DNA of 52,780 nt from UBA11512 sp964623895 (GTDB lineage: Bacteria > Bacillota > Clostridia > Oscillospirales > CAG-272), in NCBI GenBank assembly GCA_964623895.1, contig CAZUWA010000006.1, forward strand, positions 1 through 52,780, written 5' to 3'. Position 1 is the stretch's first letter, and every line of letters starts with the position of its first letter. The notes under the pieces were generated by a model, which did no database searches, was not told the DNA's origin, and saw only the letters and a program-made list of their open reading frames with translations. The position numbers and the translations under genes are program-made. This document shows, one piece after another, positions 27,309 to 34,589 of the stretch.

Positions 27309-27337
27309 AATGAGCTCGGTATCGAACCGAGCTCATT
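27309..27337 (+). terminator. Terminator after the pseudo-ATPase
   Basis: AATGAGCTCGGT and ACCGAGCTCATT form a 12-base perfect stem with a 5-base loop, followed by CTTTATAGTTT. It closes the long plus-strand gene run. Confidence 0.75.
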
Positions 27338-27420
27338 CTTTATAGTTTGAAAGGGATTTTTGGTTGCGGTAATGTATATTCTGCTGATTTTTTAATCTTG
27401 CTGTCTTGATAACAAAATAT

Positions 27421-27456
27421 ATGCACCTCCAAAAGTGTCTGACTATTGGGGTGCAT
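27421..27456. repeat. Imperfect inverted repeat after pssA
   Basis: ATGCACCTCCAA and TTGGGGTGCAT pair with a bulged base, loop 13. On the minus strand it lies after pssA and is followed by ATATTTTGTT, so it may be a terminator. Similar hairpins are seen after IS3-type transposase genes, but no transposase is here. Confidence 0.45.
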
Positions 27457-27522
27457 ACCAAAAGATTATTAAGTTTTTAAAAAGATTTATGCTTTTCGGT
27501 GGGCAGAATATTGATGATATAT

Positions 27523-28203
27523 CTACTTCTTTAAGAAAAACGAAATGAGAACGGCAATCGCCACGATAACACCGACGATAAGGGGGATCAGCATTTTTTT
27601 GCCGTGCATTTTTGCGATCTTAAAGCCTTTGAAAAGAAATCCGAAAGTAAAGAATGCCATTTCTGCACAGTAACAGATGAAATAGCCGATGCTCAAGCTC
27701 TCGCTTGCACCGAATATCGCGTTCAGCAAACTGAATATTGCGAAAAAGAAGGGAAAGATCAAAGCAGTCGTTGTTACCGGGATGCCGTTGTAACTTTTGC
27801 GCACACCGTTTTCCTTTTTTTGTCTTGTTTCTTCGCTGACATTGAAGTATGCTAAACGAATGAGTGCAGACAGCACATAGATGACGGCAAGCGGGCAGAG
27901 CCATAACGGATTTTTATCCGGAAACGTTGCGGAAAAGACAGTAAAGAAGATTGTTGCCGGCAGAACGCCAAAGCACACAAGATCGGACAGAGAATCGATC
28001 TGAATGCCGAAGCGTTTCATCTCATCTGTGCGATCCTTTTTTGTAGAAGCTACTTTTCCGTCAAACAGATCAAAGAATCCCGCAAGGCAAAGGCAGATGA
28101 TCGCTGCCGTTTCGTGTCCACTCATGGCGCAGAAAATACCGGTTACGCCGGAAGCCAACCCCATATAGGTCAACCAAGTCGTATAGTTAAAAAAGCCCAA
28201 CAT
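27523..28203 (-). CDS. pssA: CDP-diacylglycerol--serine O-phosphatidyltransferase
   Basis: A 226-residue integral membrane enzyme that joins CDP-diacylglycerol and serine to form phosphatidylserine. The CDP-alcohol phosphotransferase motif is present as DLFDGKVAS, then a 12-residue spacer, then GIQIDSLSD. All four aspartates are kept. The usual AR is AS here and the spacer is longer than the eight residues of the textbook motif, so the arginine is replaced. DSLSDLVCFGVLPA and about six hydrophobic helices support the PssA type. It is the last gene of a minus-strand operon with a ligase, ACP and NERD-like protein. Confidence 0.85.
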   Translation of the reverse strand: MLGFFNYTTWLTYMGLASGVTGIFCAMSGHETAAIICLCLAGFFDLFDGKVASTKKDRTDEMKRFGIQIDSLSDLVCFGVLPATIFFTVFSATFPDKNPLWLCPLAVIYVLSALIRLAYFNVSEETRQKKENGVRKSYNGIPVTTTALIFPFFFAIFSLLNAIFGASESLSIGYFICYCAEMAFFTFGFLFKGFKIAKMHGKKMLIPLIVGVIVAIAVLISFFLKK

Positions 28204-28257
28204 AAAATTCTACATTTTTTGCAAAATGCAAAAAGTCCTTTCTCTGACAATGTTTTT

Positions 28258-28932
28258 TTACAAGGCGGTGTGGATCTTTTGTAAGCGTGCACGCAAATAT
28301 TCGTTGCAAGCTACCACCCCCTCGCAGGCGCGATGAAATTCTTTGTCCGTGAAATGCTTACGGGCATTGAACCGCTCCACATAGTCGAACAGTGTCGCAA
28401 CTGTTAGACATTCGTCATAATCATTGGTAAAATTAACAAGATCAGCGGAGAAGACGACTGCTCTGGAAACGGCAGGATTCAGAACTTCTTCCGAGAGGAG
28501 CAACTTTTCGGTGACATTTGCAAAAAACGCCATTTCATCGAAAGGATTGGTCAAATTGACTGTCACTGTTTCTTTGTTCGTGTTGATATAACGGTGTCTC
28601 CAATTGCCGATTTTGGGATTATCATAAACGCCGGTCTTCGATAAGACGGTAAGCAATAAAACGCCGCCCTTGCTGACATAGACCACATCACAAGCAGTTT
28701 TTAATCCGTCGTCTTTGGCGGCATTTTTTAAAAAATAATGATGGCAATAGACTTCGGCATTCGGAAAGCGTTCTGCGAGCAGATCGGCGATGTGTTCCGG
28801 TCCCCTCGAATTTTCCTTTCTCAATTTGTTGATGGCAAGGATCTGCACCGTACGTCTTATGATCATGGCAGTGAGGATCGCGGCAATCAAGCAAAGAAAA
28901 ACGAGAAAATATACGGAAGTGAAAAATTTCAT
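28258..28932 (-). CDS. Membrane-anchored NERD-like protein
   Basis: A 224-residue protein with an N-terminal membrane span (about 5-27) and a soluble domain. The stretch CDVVYVSKGGVLLLTVLSKTG, followed by GNWRHRYINTN and NLTNPFDEM, looks like the NERD (nuclease-related) domain. The glutamate expected before the conserved lysine is replaced by hydrophobic or threonine residues, so nuclease activity is unlikely. Its start overlaps the ACP stop by one base (TAATG), so it is translationally coupled to the ACP. Function in a lipid operon is unknown. Confidence 0.55.
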   Translation of the reverse strand: MKFFTSVYFLVFLCLIAAILTAMIIRRTVQILAINKLRKENSRGPEHIADLLAERFPNAEVYCHHYFLKNAAKDDGLKTACDVVYVSKGGVLLLTVLSKTGVYDNPKIGNWRHRYINTNKETVTVNLTNPFDEMAFFANVTEKLLLSEEVLNPAVSRAVVFSADLVNFTNDYDECLTVATLFDYVERFNARKHFTDKEFHRACEGVVACNEYLRARLQKIHTAL

Positions 28933-29165
28933 TATTTTACGTTTTTTTCAAGGTAGGATGCAACATCGTTTACGGTGACAAATTCTCTCAAAGCACTGTC
29001 GTCGATCTCAATGCAGAATTCATCCTCGCAAGTGAGCACCAAATCGGCAAGCTCGAGCGAGTTGATCCCCAAATCATTGACCAGTTCTGCTTCCGGCGTG
29101 ATCTCCTTTTCGTCAATTTGTAGATTATTTACCAAAACTTCTTTAATACGGTCATACATCGTCAT
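28932..29165 (-). CDS. Acyl carrier protein
   Basis: A 77-residue acidic four-helix protein. The phosphopantetheine serine is S36 in GINSLELADLV, with N in place of the usual D before it. It carries acyl chains as thioesters, probably loaded by the ligase gene just upstream (21 bases). It is likely a second, dedicated ACP rather than the housekeeping AcpP, since it sits outside any fatty-acid synthesis cluster. Confidence 0.88.
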   Translation of the reverse strand: MTMYDRIKEVLVNNLQIDEKEITPEAELVNDLGINSLELADLVLTCEDEFCIEIDDSALREFVTVNDVASYLEKNVK

Positions 29166-29186
29166 CGTATTGTCCTCTTTTCAAAA

Positions 29187-30881
29187 TTAAATTTTATGCC
29201 GTTTGATCTTTCGGCTAGTTGTTTTTTCGAATTCGGTCTCTCTGATCTCAAGACCTCTAACTTGTTTGTACTGCGGTAGAGTACGATTGATCTTGTTGAG
29301 TTCCGCCCGTACCGTCTCCTCTATCTCGTCTTTGGTCTTGCCCGCAAGCATGGAATAATCGGGATAAATAACCGCAGTGATCACCGTTTCTCCGGTTTCC
29401 TTCGTTCTGCCGACTACGGCATATTCAAGGAAGAGAGGATGCCCGGTAAGATGCTCCTCCAGTTCTTCCGGATAGATGTTCTTGCCGTTTGAAAGAATAA
29501 TGATGTTCTTCTTTCTGCCGGTAATATAGATGTAACCATCTTTGTCAAGATATCCGATGTCTCCGGTGCGGAAATAGCCGTCTTCGGTAAAGACTGCGTC
29601 TGTGGCTTCCTTGTTGTTGTAGTAGCCGAGCATGATGTTGTCGCCTTTTGCAAGGATTTCGCCGTCATCCGCAATTTTGACTGTTACCCCCAACACAGCA
29701 GGACCTACTGAGCCGACCTTGTTTTTGTTGATGGGGTTGGCGGCGAGCAGGGGAGAACATTCGGTGATTCCGTATCCCTCTTGGATCTCTATGCCGATGG
29801 CACGGAAGTCTTCAATGCACTGCGGATTCAATTTTGCGCCGCCGCAAACGATGGCACGCAGATTTCCGCCGTAATTTTCAAGAATTTCTTTAAATAATTT
29901 TTGACGGATATCAATACCGATATGCATGAGGGCTTCGCTCAGCTTCATGCCAAAGCGTACCTTCTTTTCCATTCCTTTTTTGCGGATCTCATCCCACATC
30001 TTTTTGTGCATGGTCTCTGCAAAAAGCGGCACCATGATCATATAGTCGGGTTTGTATTTTTTGATGTTGCGTGCAACATACTTGATGCTGTCGTTGATTG
30101 CAATAGTTGCACCGTAATATTGTGCGGTGAGGTGACCGGTTGTCACTTCGTATGTGTGATGCATCGGCAACACCGACAGAATGGTCGTCTGCGCACCCAA
30201 CTGATCGATAACATTTGCCGAAGCATAGGCGGAAGAGACCAGATTTTTTTGCGAGAGCATTACACCCTTGCTTGTTCCGGTCGTGCCGGAAGTGAAGATG
30301 ATGGCAGAGCATTTGTCAAGATCTTGCGGCACCTCTTCAAAGAAATGGTCCCCTTCTTCATATGCCTTTTTTCCAATGGCATAAAAATCGGAGAGCGCTA
30401 CTGTTTTTGAGGTGACTGTCTCTTCTGTTTCGGGATAAGCCGGAAGAAAGAATGCTACTTCCGGCAGTTGCTCGGCAAGTTTTCCAAGCCGATTGTTTTG
30501 GCTTTCGGTATAAACGACTACCTTTGCGTTTACGGAACGCAAAAAGCTTATCGTCTCCTCGTCCGAAATGTCTTTATCAAGGGGAACAATGATCCCACCG
30601 GAGAGCATTGTTCCGTAGTAAGCGGTCATGTAACAGGGATCTGTATCTCCAATCACGGCGACTGCATCACCGAGCAGACCTTTCACCTTCAAAGCGGTCG
30701 CAAAAGCACGAATGTTCTCATAAAACTCTCTGTAACTGATGCTGTAGTCTTGATGATGGCGTGTATAAAGGTAAACAGGTTTTTCGCCCACGCGTCTGAC
30801 GGCACTCTGCAAGGAAGAGCGGAAATCTGTCATCGGCTCCGCGTCAATGAGCGGATTTTTGGTATAACGAAATCTTTTCAT
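29187..30881 (-). CDS. AMP-forming acyl-CoA / acyl-ACP ligase
   Basis: A 564-residue enzyme of the ANL superfamily that activates a fatty acid with ATP and passes it to CoA or ACP. Core motifs are IIFTSGTTGTSKGVMLS, the aromatic-acid helix YGITECSP, and YFRTGDIGYLDKDGY with GRKKNIIILSNGKNI near the C-terminus. Start: ATG 30881, because the promoter at 30932-30960 would begin the RNA near 30925, after the alternative ATG at 30929. With the ACP next door, acylation of that ACP from exogenous fatty acid is a reasonable inference. Confidence 0.88.
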   Translation of the reverse strand: MKRFRYTKNPLIDAEPMTDFRSSLQSAVRRVGEKPVYLYTRHHQDYSISYREFYENIRAFATALKVKGLLGDAVAVIGDTDPCYMTAYYGTMLSGGIIVPLDKDISDEETISFLRSVNAKVVVYTESQNNRLGKLAEQLPEVAFFLPAYPETEETVTSKTVALSDFYAIGKKAYEEGDHFFEEVPQDLDKCSAIIFTSGTTGTSKGVMLSQKNLVSSAYASANVIDQLGAQTTILSVLPMHHTYEVTTGHLTAQYYGATIAINDSIKYVARNIKKYKPDYMIMVPLFAETMHKKMWDEIRKKGMEKKVRFGMKLSEALMHIGIDIRQKLFKEILENYGGNLRAIVCGGAKLNPQCIEDFRAIGIEIQEGYGITECSPLLAANPINKNKVGSVGPAVLGVTVKIADDGEILAKGDNIMLGYYNNKEATDAVFTEDGYFRTGDIGYLDKDGYIYITGRKKNIIILSNGKNIYPEELEEHLTGHPLFLEYAVVGRTKETGETVITAVIYPDYSMLAGKTKDEIEETVRAELNKINRTLPQYKQVRGLEIRETEFEKTTSRKIKRHKI

Positions 30882-30931
30882 AACTTTTGCTTCATTATAA
30901 TACTTCTTTTTTTTTAATTCTGTATGCAAGC

Positions 30932-30960
30932 ATTATATCATCATCTTTTGGATTTGTCAA
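30932..30960 (-). promoter_or_regulatory. Sigma-A promoter of the ligase-ACP-NERD-pssA operon
   Basis: Perfect TTGACA (30955-30960) and TATAAT (30932-30937) on the minus strand with a 17-base spacer. Confidence 0.88.
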
Positions 30961-31020
30961 GGAGAAAATGGCTTCTCGAAAATCAAGTTCTGTTGAGGAA
31001 AAGAATTTACAAAAGTCCTC

Positions 31021-31049
31021 TTGCAATTGCCGGCGCTTTGCGGTATAAT
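31021..31049 (+). promoter_or_regulatory. Promoter for the small membrane protein
   Basis: TTGCAA (31021-31026) and TATAAT (31044-31049), spacer 17. It is divergent from the ligase operon and leaves a leader of about 150 bases. Confidence 0.75.
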
Positions 31050-31082
31050 ACAAACGGAAACAAGAATTCAAAGAAAGATCAA

Positions 31083-31106
31083 GTTAGAAAGATGTGTCTT
31101 TCTAAC
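31083..31106 (+). other. Perfect leader hairpin
   Basis: GTTAGAAAGA and TCTTTCTAAC pair over 10 bases around the loop TGTG, about 27 bases into the predicted transcript. It is followed by ATATTTTGC rather than a clean T run. It may be an attenuator or an RNA-stability element. Confidence 0.5.
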
Positions 31107-31202
31107 ATATTTTGCGGCTTTTGCTACTTTAAACAGTGGTGATCGTGCTTTGCAAGATCAAATTCGATTCACAAGAAGGGGAGCTTTTGCTTTTAGAAAG
31201 CT

Positions 31203-31877
31203 ATGGTCACGAATATGGAAGAAATCGCTGTCAAGCAGAAACGAAGCAAAAAAGGAGCAATCATTTTTATCGCCGTATTGCTGATACTCTGCGCGTTGAG
31301 CATGCCGCTTTTGTTTTTTGATATTGACGATCTGTTTGAGCGTTCTCCCGTGCGTCAGATCAAATACTATCCGGCGGATTTTACAAATTCGATTTGGGAC
31401 AGTGAGGAATACGCCTCATATTTTCCGCTTTATCTGCGGATCTGTGAGGATGGCTTTGCAAATTATGAAACAACACCGTTTAGTAACATAGAGGAAGCCA
31501 AGATCTCTTTTTCAGATGCCGAAAAATATCAACACGGTGCTTCCGCCGTCGCGAATTATTTTTATGCCGCTCTTGTTGGATGTGACAGCGTTGCGGAGGA
31601 GAAGGCGTTCCGCGCACTTTTTACGGAGGATTATGAGGACGAGATCCCGACGCTTTTTCCCGGACAGAAAGTCTATAATATCCAGATGTTTTACGAAGGA
31701 CAGGGCGACGGCGGAACGGAAATATGGAAAGTATCCTTTGACATCGTCAAAAACGACGGCACTGTTTTCAATTATACCGGTGCCAGAGATGGCGGTAGCG
31801 CATGGTTTTATTTGAAATCCGGAACTGACGGCGTTTATCGCATTTCGGATATTGTAGGTATTGTGAAAGTCAATTGA
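31203..31877 (+). CDS. Unknown membrane-anchored protein
   Basis: A 224-residue protein with a charged N-terminus, one membrane span (about residues 18-40) and an external domain rich in acidic and aromatic residues. I do not recognise a family. The segment GTEIWKVSFDIVKNDGTVFNYTG suggests a small beta-sheet domain of the NTF2-like or lipoprotein sort, which is only an impression. Start choice is uncertain: ATG 31203 or 31215; a GGGGAG lies about 20 bases before the first. It has its own promoter and ends just before the ribosomal protein promoter. Confidence 0.6.
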   Translation: MVTNMEEIAVKQKRSKKGAIIFIAVLLILCALSMPLLFFDIDDLFERSPVRQIKYYPADFTNSIWDSEEYASYFPLYLRICEDGFANYETTPFSNIEEAKISFSDAEKYQHGASAVANYFYAALVGCDSVAEEKAFRALFTEDYEDEIPTLFPGQKVYNIQMFYEGQGDGGTEIWKVSFDIVKNDGTVFNYTGARDGGSAWFYLKSGTDGVYRISDIVGIVKVN

Positions 31878-31931
31878 AAAAACGGAAATATTGCGAAAAA
31901 CGGTTATTTTTCAAAAAAATCAAAAAAACTA

Positions 31932-31960
31932 TTGACAAGCATTTTAAAATATGCTACAAT
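31932..31960 (+). promoter_or_regulatory. Sigma-A promoter of rpmG-secE-nusG-rplK-rplA
   Basis: TTGACA (31932-31937) and TACAAT (31955-31960), spacer 17. The start would be about 31967, inside the left arm of the hairpin that follows. Confidence 0.85.
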
Positions 31961-31990
31961 GACCTCACCTCTGTGGTGAGGTCTTTTTTT
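31961..31990 (+). terminator. Terminator overlapping the promoter's start region
   Basis: GACCTCACC and GGTGAGGTC (31961-31969 and 31975-31983) with a 5-base loop, then seven T. It stops read-through from the upstream membrane-protein gene. RNA made from the promoter at 31932 begins within the left arm and cannot form the full stem. Confidence 0.8.
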
Positions 31991-32037
31991 GTGTGCCCAA
32001 AAGTATGCAAATTGCCGCTGAGGGAGGTATAAAACTC

Positions 32038-32054
32038 TGGGAGACTTTCTCCCA
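32038..32054 (+). other. Short leader hairpin before rpmG
   Basis: TGGGAGA and TCTCCCA pair around CTT, 7 bases before the AGGAGG ribosome site of rpmG. It may affect translation of the first gene. Confidence 0.45.
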
Positions 32055-32075
32055 AATACATCAGGAGGTGCCGAA

Positions 32076-32225
32076 ATGAGGGTTAAAATTACTCTGGTTT
32101 GCAGCGAGTGCAAGCAAAGAAACTACGAAACCAAGAAGAATAAGAAAAACGATCCCGACAGACTTGAAATGAACAAGTATTGCCGGTTCTGTCGTAAGCA
32201 TACTCTTCATAAGGAAAGTAAATAA
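32076..32225 (+). CDS. rpmG: 50S ribosomal protein L33
   Basis: A 49-residue protein of the large ribosomal subunit. The zinc-ribbon form is present: CSEC near residue 9 and CRFC near residue 36. ITLVCSECKQRNYETKKNK is typical of L33. CAGGAGGTG lies six bases before the ATG. Its position just before secE-nusG is the standard Firmicute order. Confidence 0.96.
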   Translation: MRVKITLVCSECKQRNYETKKNKKNDPDRLEMNKYCRFCRKHTLHKESK

Positions 32226-32237
32226 AGGAGGACCGCT

Positions 32238-32552
32238 ATGACAGAAGAGAAGAAAGTAAGTACGGGAGACGCTGCTGTCGCCGAGAAGAAAAAGACCGCT
32301 CAGAAGGCAGCGAAAAAACCGAATGCATTTGTCAACTTTTTCAAGAAAATCGGCAAGTTTTTTGCGGACTGCAGAGTTGAAATGAAGAATATCGTCTGGT
32401 CTTCTCCGTCTTCCACACTCAAAAACACAATTTTAGTAACCATCGCAGTGATCGTTTTCACTGCAGTATTCTACGGACTGGATTTCCTGTTCCGCGACAT
32501 CTTGATCGGATGGTTGCAGGATCTTCCGAGATACATCACAAACCTGTTCTGA
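32238..32552 (+). CDS. secE: Preprotein translocase subunit SecE
   Basis: A 104-residue membrane subunit of the SecYEG channel. A charged N-terminal extension rich in lysine and alanine (about 1-35) precedes the amphipathic helix NFFKKIGKFFADCRVEMKNI and one membrane helix (about 70-95). IVWSSPSSTLKNTILV is the conserved hinge. AAAGGAGG precedes the start. Confidence 0.93.
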   Translation: MTEEKKVSTGDAAVAEKKKTAQKAAKKPNAFVNFFKKIGKFFADCRVEMKNIVWSSPSSTLKNTILVTIAVIVFTAVFYGLDFLFRDILIGWLQDLPRYITNLF

Positions 32553-32576
32553 AAAGAGCAGTATGGAGATTAAATC

Positions 32577-33137
32577 ATGGCAGAAAACAGCAGTTTTGAA
32601 AACTTAGGTCCTCGTTGGTATGTTGCACACACCTATACGGGATATGAGAACAAAGTTCAGGCGAATCTTGAAAAGATCGTAGAGAATCGTAACCTCGGGG
32701 ATATGATCTTTGAGACGCGCATTCCTGTTGCGACCGTCGTTGAAACGGTCAACGGCAAGGAAAAGGAGACGGAAGTCAAACTTTTTCCAAGTTATGTTTT
32801 TGTAAAAATGTGCATGACCGATGAAACATGGCATATCGTACGGAATATCAGTGGGGTGACCGGCTTTGTCGGTCCCGGAAGCAAGCCTGTGCCGCTGACC
32901 GAGGAAGAGGTCGTGGAGATGGGCATTGAGTCTGCTGACAGCGGCGTTAAGTTGAGAGAGTTGAACTATGCCGTGGGTGACAGCGTTAGGGTAGTCAAGG
33001 GTGAGTTCGCCGGCTACATCGGTGTTGTCAAGGAAATTTCCGAAGATAAAGCGGAGGTTATGGTACTGGCTTATATGTTTGGCAGAGAAGTGCCGGCAAA
33101 GATGAGTTCGGATGCCGTGGAAAAACTTGAAATTTAA
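32577..33137 (+). CDS. nusG: Transcription termination/antitermination factor NusG
   Basis: A 186-residue elongation factor with an N-terminal NGN domain (WYVAHTYTGYENKVQANLEK, then FPSYVFVKM and VTGFVG) and a C-terminal KOW domain (VRVVKGEFAGYIGVVKEI). The NGN domain binds RNA polymerase and the KOW domain links to ribosome or Rho. It lies 24 bases after secE. Confidence 0.97.
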   Translation: MAENSSFENLGPRWYVAHTYTGYENKVQANLEKIVENRNLGDMIFETRIPVATVVETVNGKEKETEVKLFPSYVFVKMCMTDETWHIVRNISGVTGFVGPGSKPVPLTEEEVVEMGIESADSGVKLRELNYAVGDSVRVVKGEFAGYIGVVKEISEDKAEVMVLAYMFGREVPAKMSSDAVEKLEI

Positions 33138-33170
33138 TCTGTTTGAACTCAATTTAATTTTTATGCTTGT

Positions 33171-33234
33171 GGTGCGTGGCAGAAAAACGCACCGGTGGGA
33201 GAGGAAAAATCTTTAATTTCCTCATGAGAACCAC
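33171..33234 (+). promoter_or_regulatory. Structured leader between nusG and rplK (L11-leader-like)
   Basis: GGTGCGT pairs with ACGCACC (33171-33177, 33187-33193), GAGGAAA with TTTCCTC (33201-33207, 33217-33223), and outer GTGG with CCAC (33231-33234). The GTGGGAG to ACCACATTTGGAGG layout is common before rplK in Firmicutes and may be the site of feedback by L1 or L11. The assignment is by position and shape only. Confidence 0.5.
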
Positions 33235-33251
33235 ATTTGGAGGTATTTATT

Positions 33252-33677
33252 ATGGCAAAGAAAATAATGGGCTATGTAAAGCTTCAGTTGCCCGCAGGTA
33301 AGGCAACTCCTGCTCCCCCTGTAGGTCCTGCACTCGGTCAGTATGGCGTGTCCATCCCGAACTTTACAAAGGACTTTAATGAGAGAACAAAGAATCAGAT
33401 GGGTTTGATCATTCCTGTTGTGATCACTGTATACGCTGACCGTTCTTTCACATTTATCACCAAGACTCCTCCCGCTCCCGTTCTGATCAAGAAGGCACTG
33501 GGACTTGAGTCTGCTTCCGCTAAGCCCAACAAGGACAAGGTTGGTAAGCTTACCAAAGCACAGGTGGAAGAGATTGCAAAGACAAAGATGCCCGACTTGA
33601 ATGCCGCTTCACTTGAAGCTGCAATGAGCATGGTCGCAGGTACTGCGCGCTCCATGGGCATTACTGTGGAAGAATAA
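33252..33677 (+). CDS. rplK: 50S ribosomal protein L11
   Basis: A 141-residue protein of the GTPase-associated centre. KLQLPAGKATPAPPVGPALGQYG and the C-terminal MPDLNA block with TARSMGI are diagnostic. The start is ATG 33252 with GGAGG eight bases before; the longer frame from 33237 starts within that ribosome site. Confidence 0.97.
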   Translation: MAKKIMGYVKLQLPAGKATPAPPVGPALGQYGVSIPNFTKDFNERTKNQMGLIIPVVITVYADRSFTFITKTPPAPVLIKKALGLESASAKPNKDKVGKLTKAQVEEIAKTKMPDLNAASLEAAMSMVAGTARSMGITVEE

Positions 33678-33699
33678 GAGTAAAGGAGGAATAATTACA

Positions 33700-34395
33700 A
33701 TGGCTATTAAAGGTAAGAAATATCAGGATAGCGTAAAGACTATCGAAAAAGCAAAACTGTATGATCCCTCCGAGGCTCTCGAACTGGTTTGCTCCACTGC
33801 AAAGGCAAAGTTTGATGAGACCATCGAACTTCATGTTCGTTTGGGTGTTGACTCCCGTCACGCCGACCAGCAGGTTCGCGGTGCTGTTGTACTTCCGAAC
33901 GGTACAGGTAAGACCGTGCGCGTTTTAGCGATCTGCAAGGACGACAAGGTGGAGGCTGCAAAGGAAGCCGGTGCGGATTACGCAGGTTCCGATGAATTCA
34001 TTGAAAAGATCCAGAAAGAAAACTGGTTCGAATTCGATGTGATCATTGCTACTCCCGACATGATGGGCAAACTCGGTCGTTTGGGTAAAGTTTTAGGTCC
34101 TAAGGGCTTGATGCCGAACCCCAAAGCCGGCACTGTTACACCCGATGTCGCAAAGGGTGTTAAGGAAGCGAAAGCAGGTAAGATCGAATATCGTCTTGAC
34201 AAAACCAACATTATCCACTGCCCCATCGGCAAGGCATCTTTTGGCGCTGAAAAGCTCGGTGAAAACTTCGACACTCTGATGGGTGCGATCATCAAGGCAA
34301 AGCCCGCTGCTACAAAGGGTCAGTATATCAAGAGTTGTGTTGTGGCGTCCACAATGGGCCCCGGTATCCGCGTAAACGGTGCAAAACTCGGCTGA
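33700..34395 (+). CDS. rplA: 50S ribosomal protein L1
   Basis: A 231-residue protein of the L1 stalk that also represses its own operon in other bacteria. LPNGTGKTVRVLAICKDDK, ATPDMMGKLGRLGKVLGPKGLMPNPK and the ending MGPGIRVN are typical. It follows rplK by 22 bases. rplJ and rplL, which usually follow, are absent: a terminator comes next. Confidence 0.97.
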   Translation: MAIKGKKYQDSVKTIEKAKLYDPSEALELVCSTAKAKFDETIELHVRLGVDSRHADQQVRGAVVLPNGTGKTVRVLAICKDDKVEAAKEAGADYAGSDEFIEKIQKENWFEFDVIIATPDMMGKLGRLGKVLGPKGLMPNPKAGTVTPDVAKGVKEAKAGKIEYRLDKTNIIHCPIGKASFGAEKLGENFDTLMGAIIKAKPAATKGQYIKSCVVASTMGPGIRVNGAKLG

Positions 34396-34414
34396 TTTTA
34401 ACAACAAAGTTAAG

Positions 34415-34449
34415 AACCATCCCGCCTTGATTTGAACGGGATGGTTTTT
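34415..34449 (+). terminator. Terminator after rplA
   Basis: AACCATCCCG and CGGGATGGTT form a 10-base perfect stem with a 12-base loop, followed by TTTG. It separates rplKA from the CPBP gene. Confidence 0.85.
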
Positions 34450-34589
34450 GCCATTATGAGCGCTTAGCGGAAGTTTGAAAGATATATCTCGAAATCTATG
34501 TCTTGACTTTCGCTACAGAAACAGTGATGATTTCACCTCAGAAAACCGACTTCGATTTTGCAAGAAAGGGAGGAAGCCTTCGCAAAAAA

